DNA from: an uncultured Granulicatella sp.
GTDB taxonomy: Bacteria > Bacillota > Bacilli > Lactobacillales > Aerococcaceae
Reading direction: 5' to 3'
Assembly: GCA_937891475.1 (NCBI GenBank)
Contig: CALATC010000042.1
Location: 1 to 11,164, forward strand
DNA: 11,164 nucleotides
This document shows, one piece after another, positions 5,714 to 11,164 of the stretch; positions within the stretch are counted from its first letter, which is position 1, and the number at the start of each line of letters is the position of its first letter. The position numbers and the translations under genes are program-made. Under the pieces are notes generated by a model. The model ran no database searches and had not been told where the DNA came from. It saw only the letters and a program-made list of their open reading frames with translations.

Positions 5714-8335
5714 CTATTCTTTCATTGTTTTTTGAATTAATTTTCTAAAAGTTTGAGAATAAATCTTTGCTCGATTTGGAATACATTCCATCACTCGATT
5801 TGCATAAGGAGAATTGATAGAACGTGTATCTAAAATCCATATTTCTGCTTTTTCTTGATGCGGACGATTCATTCTTCCTAATCCTTGATAAAATTGTTGT
5901 AACATTTTTTCCAAAGCATAATCTTGGAAATAATGACGATTTTGTAATTTCATTTCCTCAGCAATGACTCTTTGCTGTAATTGTGTTGGATTTGGAAAAG
6001 GTAATTTTGGAATAATTAATTGATCAATCGATACCGCTCCACTATCAAAACCTTCCCAAAAACTATACACACCTAATAATAAGACAGATTCTTGTTGTTG
6101 AAATTTCCGCTGAACCTTTCTACTCGACTGATTCGTTCGTTGGACTAATAACGGAATATCTGGATGTTCTAATAACACTTGCTCCAATTCCTCTAGCATT
6201 TCAATGGAATGAACCAATACTAGACATCTTCCTTGTTTTCTTTGATAAATATCTAGTAATTGTCTCGCTAATAATTCCACTCTTTCAGGTGTCACAATGA
6301 TGGAAGGAGTCGGTAAATCTGTCGGTATAAATACAGTGTGTTCAAAATTTTGATACGTTTTTGGTAAAAATAATCCATCTTCTTGTTTTACGATTGAATG
6401 AAATAGTGGTGTGAAGATTGGAATAGTTGCAGAAATACCTATAAATTGATGGATATATCCATATATTTCTCTCCACATTTTCAATGCAGACTTCATACTT
6501 TCTAGCTGTAAACTATATTGCCCTCTCTTCAATACATAAGAAACGGCTACATATCCCTCTTCTTGTTTTAATAAGAGAACCATTTCTTGTACCATTTTTT
6601 GTAAACAAGCATGAGTTTTTTGAACTAGTTCATCATTGCCTTTAAAATCAAATGTTCGTTTTAATAGCTCAATACAAGCTGATTTTACCGCTGCTAATGT
6701 TTGATGATGGATACTCTTCTCCCATTCTTCTGCAGATAGCAATATTACTGAAGTGGGATAACTTTCTTTTCGAATCATTTGTGTCCATTCTTCATATAAG
6801 TCACAAATCTCAAGCAATCGACGATTGATTTGTCTGGATTGATGTTCTTGAGTGCTCGACATTTCTAAATAACTTTCTAAATGGTATTCGTTCCACTCCA
6901 TTTGTATTTGCCATAATGCATCAAATTCCAATAATTTTTGTTCTTGACTTTCTAAAATATGCTCCAATTGTTGTACTTCATCCATGATCACAATTGGTTT
7001 ATCAAAATGGTCCCTTTGAGGAGCTTGTTTTAAATATTGGACTAAAAATGCTTGGTTCGTAATGACCATTTTAGACTTTCTCGCATGTCGTATCGCTCTA
7101 CGATAGAAATCCATCTTAGAGAATTGTCTTTCTTTTCTAGTAATTTTCTCCCATATTTCACGATGGTAAAATAAAGAATTACATTCGGATAAATCTCCTG
7201 AAGTTGTATGTGCTAACCATTTTAATAAAGCAATTACTGTTAAAGCACTTTTCTGATTTTGATATTGTTCATATTTTTCTAAAACTTCAGCTAGTCCTGA
7301 CAATGAAAGATAATGCTCTTGTCCTTTGACAGTTGCTATTGGAAGTGAGATTCCTAATACTTCTTCCAACGGTTTGATTTCCTGCTCTACTAATTGCTGT
7401 TGTAGTAAAATCGTCGAAGTGGCAATCCATATTGGATGATTTTGCGACTGAACTTGTAAAGAGACTAGTACATACGCCAACGTTTTTCCAAGTCCAGGTT
7501 CCGCTTCTACCCAATTAATAGAATGACCAAAATTCAATCTTTCCAACATAAATTCAATTAATTGAACTTGTAAGGGTTGATATTCAATGACCTTTTTCTC
7601 CACTAATTGATGATATAGTTCCAATGCATTCCATTTTTGTGTCTGTTCATCATCTTCATCTTTTTCAACAATGGGATTCAATGCAAATCCCTCTATAAAA
7701 ATAAATTCTTTTTCTTTTTGAGATACTGAAGCGTTTTGACAACAGTCATGAATCACTTTCCCTGTTTCAGCCATTAAACTATCTGCAAATAATGACATTT
7801 GTTGTAAAGTAGGTGCAGGTAATTGTTCTAATTCCTCTAAACAGTTCAAAAATAATTGAGCAGTTGCATACGCATCACTTCCTGCTGAATGAATTTGTTG
7901 ATGTGGAATTTCTAATAATTGCGTTAAATCTTGCAGACGATAACTCTCAATCGTCGGATAACAAATTTGCGCTAATTGAACAGTATCCACACAGGGAGCA
8001 CTCCATTCAATTCCTGCTAATTCTCTAAAACTTTCCACTAAGTAGGAATAATCAAAACTGATATTATGAGCTACAAATGTTTTTCCTTCTAATAACTGAA
8101 AAATAGTTGAGGCAATTTCATCAAAATACGGGGCTTGCTTCACTTCTTTCTTATCGACTCCTGTTAATTGTTGAATCTCATAAGGAATCGTTGTCTCTGG
8201 ATTGATATACAAATCAACTTGAGTAATAATCTCACCATTTTCAATGATAGTACAACCGAATTGGAAAATTCTTCCACCTTCTTCAAATTTAGGCCCCGTT
8301 GTTTCTAAATCCACTACTGCATAACTCGTTTTCAT
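5714..8335 (-). CDS. dinG: DinG-family protein: DEDDh exonuclease fused to XPD-like helicase
   Basis: This protein of 873 residues acts on DNA, probably in repair or replication. Residues 1-170 are a DnaQ-like 3'-5' exonuclease with the full DEDDh set: Asp9 and Glu11 in VVDLETTG, Asp95 in NISFDYSYL, His149 and Asp154 in HSAGSDAYAT. From about 245 there is a superfamily 2 helicase of XPD/DinG type: Walker A AEPGLGKT (278-285), motif II DEVQ (452-455) in place of DEAH, GISAT (633-637), SFWEGFD (758-764) and motif VI QGLGRMNR (817-824). The four iron-sulfur cysteines of E. coli DinG are absent, with only one Cys between Walker A and motif II. In S. aureus the fused form was reported as an exonuclease rather than a helicase. 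An ATG at 8356 adds seven residues but lacks a ribosome binding site; the ATG at 8335 has AGGTGA. It stands alone between terminators. Confidence 0.92.
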   Translation of the reverse strand: MKTSYAVVDLETTGPKFEEGGRIFQFGCTIIENGEIITQVDLYINPETTIPYEIQQLTGVDKKEVKQAPYFDEIASTIFQLLEGKTFVAHNISFDYSYLVESFRELAGIEWSAPCVDTVQLAQICYPTIESYRLQDLTQLLEIPHQQIHSAGSDAYATAQLFLNCLEELEQLPAPTLQQMSLFADSLMAETGKVIHDCCQNASVSQKEKEFIFIEGFALNPIVEKDEDDEQTQKWNALELYHQLVEKKVIEYQPLQVQLIEFMLERLNFGHSINWVEAEPGLGKTLAYVLVSLQVQSQNHPIWIATSTILLQQQLVEQEIKPLEEVLGISLPIATVKGQEHYLSLSGLAEVLEKYEQYQNQKSALTVIALLKWLAHTTSGDLSECNSLFYHREIWEKITRKERQFSKMDFYRRAIRHARKSKMVITNQAFLVQYLKQAPQRDHFDKPIVIMDEVQQLEHILESQEQKLLEFDALWQIQMEWNEYHLESYLEMSSTQEHQSRQINRRLLEICDLYEEWTQMIRKESYPTSVILLSAEEWEKSIHHQTLAAVKSACIELLKRTFDFKGNDELVQKTHACLQKMVQEMVLLLKQEEGYVAVSYVLKRGQYSLQLESMKSALKMWREIYGYIHQFIGISATIPIFTPLFHSIVKQEDGLFLPKTYQNFEHTVFIPTDLPTPSIIVTPERVELLARQLLDIYQRKQGRCLVLVHSIEMLEELEQVLLEHPDIPLLVQRTNQSSRKVQRKFQQQESVLLLGVYSFWEGFDSGAVSIDQLIIPKLPFPNPTQLQQRVIAEEMKLQNRHYFQDYALEKMLQQFYQGLGRMNRPHQEKAEIWILDTRSINSPYANRVMECIPNRAKIYSQTFRKLIQKTMKE

Positions 8336-8339
8336 TCTC

Positions 8340-8345
8340 TCACCT
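8340..8345 (-). promoter_or_regulatory. Ribosome binding site deciding the dinG start
   Basis: AGGTGA on the minus strand just before the ATG at 8335 (7 nt from AGG). It lies between the two candidate starts and so selects the inner one. Confidence 0.7.
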
Positions 8346-8362
8346 ACTTTTCTCATAAAATT

Positions 8363-8391
8363 AGTTTACTAACTCTTTTAAGGAAACGCAA
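8363..8391 (-). promoter_or_regulatory. Possible weak promoter of dinG
   Basis: TTGCGT (8386-8391) and TAAACT (8363-8368) spaced by 17 nt on the minus strand, matching 3 of 6 and 4 of 6 consensus bases. Transcription from it would start near 8356, which also favours the inner dinG start. No LexA-type palindrome was seen. Confidence 0.35.
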
Positions 8392-8401
8392 CTATTCTCA
8401 T

Positions 8402-8440
8402 AAAAAAGAAGTACACTTCCTTATAGTGGAAATGTACTTC
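8402..8440 (-). terminator. Rho-independent terminator of vncR-vncS
   Basis: On the minus strand a stem of 8 bp, one mismatch and 4 bp (8408-8420 with 8428-8440) with a 7-nt loop is followed by six T residues. It starts about 5 nt past the vncS stop and ends the operon before dinG. Confidence 0.85.
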
Positions 8441-8445
8441 AACTT

Positions 8446-9753
8446 TTACTCAATATTTTTGGGAAACTCTATCGTAACCGTTACTTGCTTTTTACCCTTT
8501 TCTAACTGATAACTAAACCCATAATGTTCTAATAAATTTTGAACGACTAATAAACCAATTCCTGTTTTCTTTTGATTTTCTTCTAATAGATCATTCATTT
8601 CTTCTATGGCATCATTCACTTCATTTTGAATGATGAAACAATTTTCATCCGAAACGATTCGAATGACAGAACCTTTTTTAGCATATTGATACGCATTACT
8701 AAAAATATTAGATAGTACAATTTTAAAAGCTTCCTGTCCGATTAATAATTGCTTTGGAACAATATGACTATGAATGGTTAAATTTCTCTTCATTGCAATC
8801 CAATGATGATCCTGAGTAACTTTTTGAATTTCTTCTTCGAGGGAAATCCATTTTGCTTTTTCTCCTAGAGCTTCCTTAGATTCTCTTAATAATTCAACTA
8901 CTTTAACGGTCAGTCCATCAACAATTTGAATACATTCATCAATATAATAATCACGATTTTTATATTTTCCAACATGATATTTCATATTTTCTAAAATAAT
9001 TTTTAAACTTGCTAAAGGTGTTTTTAAATCATGAGAACGTCCACGGAAAAATTCGTATTTAATTTTTTCTAATTGAAGAATCGTTTCATTCTTTTCTTCT
9101 ACATCATCAATCACTTGTAATAAATTAATATACAGTTGATTAATTTGTGATTTTAATTCACCAATCTCATCAGTCGTCTGAACTTCTAATAAAGCATAAC
9201 GATCCAATTGTTTCATTTTTCTCATTGTCTTTTTCATCTGTTGTACTTGTTTCGTTATAATTCTCGCATAAATCCAAGCTATCATCAGTGACATCACGAA
9301 CGATACTAACAAAGTATATGGTAAAAATTTCCAACTTAAAGAAATAGCTTCTTTTTGTAAATCAGTCGTTGTTATAAATTGTAAGTTTAAATTTTCTCCC
9401 GTTTTCGTTTGAATTTGTCTCTCTTCAATAACTAAAGAATTTGTATTACTTGAAAAATCAGCTGGGATTCCTTGACTAATCTCCAATTCATTTGAAGCAG
9501 TTCCCTCTCCTGCCATCAAAGTAATATCATTTCCTTTAGAATACAAGTTCACAAAATCCATAATTTGACTTTCTTCTTTAAAATTTAAATTAGATGAAAT
9601 TTGGTCTGCTTTGATACTTAGCTCCTGTTGTTTCGTTTCTAGATAAGTCTTAGGAAAAATAAAATAAATCGAAACATGAATACCGATGACTAACATACTT
9701 AAAATAAAAAAAGTAGTCGCTAAAATTTTTGGAAATATTTTTAATGATTTCAT
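8446..9753 (-). CDS. vncS: VncS-type sensor histidine kinase
   Basis: This 435-residue membrane kinase should autophosphorylate and pass phosphate to VncR. Two membrane segments (about 10-34 and 143-163) enclose an extracellular sensor domain of about 110 residues. A HAMP linker follows (about 164-215, with TTDEIGEL), then HisKA with phospho-acceptor His241 in RSHDLKTPLASL, and an ATPase domain with N-box LSNIFSNAYQYA (Asn349, Asn353) and a glycine box KTGIGLLVV (396-404). The usual DxGxG box is not recognisable (IIQNEVND instead), which as I recall also holds for pneumococcal VncS. N-terminal LVIGIHVSIYFIFPKTYL and mid-region LQFITTTDLQKEA strongly resemble my memory of VncS. ATG overlaps the vncR stop as ATGA, and GGAG lies 5 nt upstream, indicating translational coupling. 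The signal sensed is unknown. No Vex exporter genes are beside it. Confidence 0.9.
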   Translation of the reverse strand: MKSLKIFPKILATTFFILSMLVIGIHVSIYFIFPKTYLETKQQELSIKADQISSNLNFKEESQIMDFVNLYSKGNDITLMAGEGTASNELEISQGIPADFSSNTNSLVIEERQIQTKTGENLNLQFITTTDLQKEAISLSWKFLPYTLLVSFVMSLMIAWIYARIITKQVQQMKKTMRKMKQLDRYALLEVQTTDEIGELKSQINQLYINLLQVIDDVEEKNETILQLEKIKYEFFRGRSHDLKTPLASLKIILENMKYHVGKYKNRDYYIDECIQIVDGLTVKVVELLRESKEALGEKAKWISLEEEIQKVTQDHHWIAMKRNLTIHSHIVPKQLLIGQEAFKIVLSNIFSNAYQYAKKGSVIRIVSDENCFIIQNEVNDAIEEMNDLLEENQKKTGIGLLVVQNLLEHYGFSYQLEKGKKQVTVTIEFPKNIE

Positions 9754-10406
9754 AGTCTCTCCAATTTATATCCCACATTACGAATTGTAATAATACAATC
9801 CAATGCTAATTTTTTACGTAATTCCTTCATATAGACATCAATCACTCGATCATAAGGAATTTCGTCTGTTTCTTTCCAAACTTGATCAATAATTTGTTGC
9901 CTACTTAATGCTTGCCCTTCATGATCGACTAAACATTTTAAAATTTCAATTTCTTTAGCATTCATATCTACTTTTTCACCAAAAAGAGTTGCTGTATAAC
10001 TAGAGAAATTCACACTCGTATTTTGATAAGTAAACACTTCTGTGTCCGGATAATACCGTTTCATTAAAGCATCAATTCTCGCTTTTAAAACAGGTAAGGA
10101 AAATGGCTTTTCAATATATCCATCTGCTAATTGACTAAAAGCTTTTAATTGGTATTCTTCATCGCTAAAAGCCGTTAACATTAATGCAGGAATTGAACTT
10201 TTTCTTCGAATATATTCTAGAACTTCTAATCCATTCTTTTTCGGCAATTGAATATCTAATAGCACTAAATGTACTTCACTTGAATCAAATAAATCGATTG
10301 CTTCTTGTCCATCACTTGCAGCAATCATCTCATAATCACATTCACTTAAATAATCACAGACTCCTTCACGAATTGGTGCTTCATCTTCGACCATTAAAAT
10401 TCTCAC
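9750..10406 (-). CDS. vncR: VncR-type response regulator (OmpR/PhoB family)
   Basis: This cytoplasmic regulator of 218 residues has a receiver domain and a winged-helix DNA-binding domain. The receiver shows the acidic pair Glu7 and Asp8 (MRILMVEDE), phospho-acceptor Asp51 in LVLLDIQLP, Thr78 in LMLTAF and Lys100 in GYIEKPF. The C-terminal domain from about 125 contains AKEIEILKCLVDHEGQALSR and ends VYMKELRKKL...IRNVGYKLE, standard for the OmpR fold. It closely matches my memory of pneumococcal VncR, including its usual length. The frame is open 19 residues further to 10463, but the start is the GTG at 10406: AGGAG lies 8 nt before it, the family begins M-K/R-I-L, and the promoter -10 box lies inside the longer frame. 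Asp51 phosphorylation by VncS is inferred from the overlapping genes. Confidence 0.93.
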   Translation of the reverse strand: MRILMVEDEAPIREGVCDYLSECDYEMIAASDGQEAIDLFDSSEVHLVLLDIQLPKKNGLEVLEYIRRKSSIPALMLTAFSDEEYQLKAFSQLADGYIEKPFSLPVLKARIDALMKRYYPDTEVFTYQNTSVNFSSYTATLFGEKVDMNAKEIEILKCLVDHEGQALSRQQIIDQVWKETDEIPYDRVIDVYMKELRKKLALDCIITIRNVGYKLERL

Positions 10407-10414
10407 AGCTTCAT

Positions 10415-10422
10415 CTCCTCTC
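10415..10422 (-). promoter_or_regulatory. Ribosome binding site deciding the vncR GTG start
   Basis: GAGAGGAG on the minus strand, with its AGGAG 8 nt before the GTG at 10406. The ATG at 10463 has no comparable site. Confidence 0.75.
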
Positions 10423-10428
10423 ATTCTT

Positions 10429-10457
10429 ATTATAAATGATTTTCTTATTTCTGTCCT
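10429..10457 (-). promoter_or_regulatory. Promoter of vncR-vncS
   Basis: A perfect -10 TATAAT (10429-10434) and a -35 AGGACA (10452-10457, 4 of 6) with 17-nt spacing on the minus strand. It implies a very short leader of about 15 nt. Confidence 0.6.
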
Positions 10458-10512
10458 TGTCATTTTACAATTCGCGCCACATGAAGTTATTTAAGCATCT
10501 CCTTTTCTCTCA

Positions 10513-10542
10513 TTGACATTTTCTGTTAAAATAAATTATATT
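10513..10542 (+). promoter_or_regulatory. Promoter of the LtrA-family gene
   Basis: A perfect -35 TTGACA (10513-10518) and -10 TATATT (10537-10542) with 18-nt spacing. It is divergent from the vncR promoter; the two -35 boxes are 55 nt apart. Confidence 0.65.
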
Positions 10543-10564
10543 TCTAAAATTGAAAGGACTTAAT

Positions 10565-11164
10565 ATGACAACTCTTATTAAACATAAACGTGTAAATTAT
10601 TCAGAACTTTTTTATGACCTAGTTTTTGTTTTTGCGATTTCAAAAGCAACTGCTTTAATTCACCATCTTCATAACGGTATTTTGACTTGGAATTCTTTCC
10701 TCGATTTTTTCATGTCTGTCTTGCTTCTCATCAATGTCTGGATGATTCAAACCGTTTATACTAATCGCCATGGAAAGAACTCTTTATTTAACATGGTAAT
10801 CATGTTTATCAATATGGGACTTTTACTCTTTATATCCAATATGATTGAAAATGATTGGCAACAATATTTTCATTATATCTGTTGGGCTGTTGGTACATTA
10901 ACCCTTACCTTATTTTTTCAAAATTTGGTTGAGTTTTTTAGAAAATCAACCGATAATGTTTATCGGGAAAGTATCAAAGGTTTTCTATGGATAACAGGTC
11001 TAGGAAGTTTAGAAGTCTATCTAGCAGCTATTCTTCCTATTTACGTTGGAGTCTATATCCTTTATGCTAGTATTCTGCTAACATTTATTATACCAATTTT
11101 CTTGTTTAGTAAAGATAAGCATTACCAGGTAAATCTCCCCCATTTAATCGAGCGCATCTCCCTT
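10565..11164 (+). CDS. LtrA-family membrane protein, C-terminus cut by window edge
   Basis: The 200 visible residues match the low temperature requirement protein A family: a membrane protein of unknown biochemical role, named for a Listeria cold-sensitive mutant. Diagnostic stretches are the N-terminal VNYSELFYDLVFVFAISKAT (11-30) and, at the very end of the window, HLIERISL, which in this family begins the conserved H-x-x-E-R segment. About six hydrophobic segments are visible, near residues 13-33, 45-65, 77-95, 103-123, 138-157 and 160-180. AAAGGA lies 6 nt before the ATG. The gene points away from vncR and shares a 158-nt intergenic region with it, so VncR could control it, although no shared operator is obvious. 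Family members usually run to about 350-400 residues, so roughly half is missing. Confidence 0.85.
   Translation, partial: MTTLIKHKRVNYSELFYDLVFVFAISKATALIHHLHNGILTWNSFLDFFMSVLLLINVWMIQTVYTNRHGKNSLFNMVIMFINMGLLLFISNMIENDWQQYFHYICWAVGTLTLTLFFQNLVEFFRKSTDNVYRESIKGFLWITGLGSLEVYLAAILPIYVGVYILYASILLTFIIPIFLFSKDKHYQVNLPHLIERISL

Noticed and set aside
7287..8028. Small open frames inside dinG (7287-7514 minus, 7813-8028 plus)
   Set aside because: They are alternative-frame shadows of dinG without ribosome binding sites.
8336..8445. SOS (LexA) box upstream of dinG, expected from the E. coli name
   Set aside because: No GAAC-N4-GTTC palindrome or close variant was found; damage control is not supported here.
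10184..10435. Plus-strand 83-residue open frame opposite vncR
   Set aside because: Antisense shadow of the receiver domain, rich in Leu and His from complementary codons, with no initiation signal.

Overview
This window comes from an AT-rich, low-GC Gram-positive bacterium, most likely a member of the Lactobacillales. The reasons are strong AAGGAG-type ribosome binding sites, a streptococcal-type histidine triad lipoprotein, a VncR/VncS-type two-component system, a DinG protein with a fused exonuclease domain, and Firmicute-like glgA and glgP. A very good match to a Bacillus-type Zur operator in front of the histidine triad gene argues mildly against Streptococcus itself, where AdcR (a different operator) does this job. 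A non-streptococcal relative such as Granulicatella, another Carnobacteriaceae member or an enterococcus-like organism is possible, but I cannot name the species.

Layout, left to right. (1) 1-1416, minus strand, cut by the left edge: a histidine triad lipoprotein with six HxxHxH motifs separated by His/Asp/Glu-rich linkers that lengthen toward the C-terminus and are built from 42-nt tandem repeats. It has its own promoter overlapped by a predicted Zur box. (2) 1482-1689: a compact intergenic stretch with a two-copy repeat, a 12-bp perfect hairpin and a minus-strand terminator that closes the glycogen operon just ahead of the lipoprotein promoter. (3) 1690-5523, minus: glgA then glgP, 12 nt apart, with their own promoter, a leader inverted repeat and a terminator on the upstream side. 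glgB, glgC and glgD are not beside them. (4) 5714-8335, minus: dinG, a single gene between terminators. (5) 8446-10406, minus: vncR-vncS, overlapping by ATGA, with their own promoter and a terminator. (6) 10565-11164, plus, cut by the right edge: an LtrA-family membrane protein, divergent from vncR.

How the genes work together. GlgA elongates alpha-1,4-glucan from ADP-glucose and GlgP releases glucose-1-phosphate from it, so this operon carries the elongation and degradation steps of glycogen turnover. VncS and VncR form a membrane sensor kinase and response regulator pair. The lipoprotein is inferred to capture zinc at the cell surface when zinc is scarce. These modules look independent, since each has its own promoter or terminator. 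Four start sites were moved from the longest open frame or left open (glgA, dinG, vncR moved; glgP ambiguous) on the basis of ribosome binding sites and family N-termini. No gene-free stretch exceeds 300 bases, and I saw no tRNA, rRNA, CRISPR array or insertion sequence.
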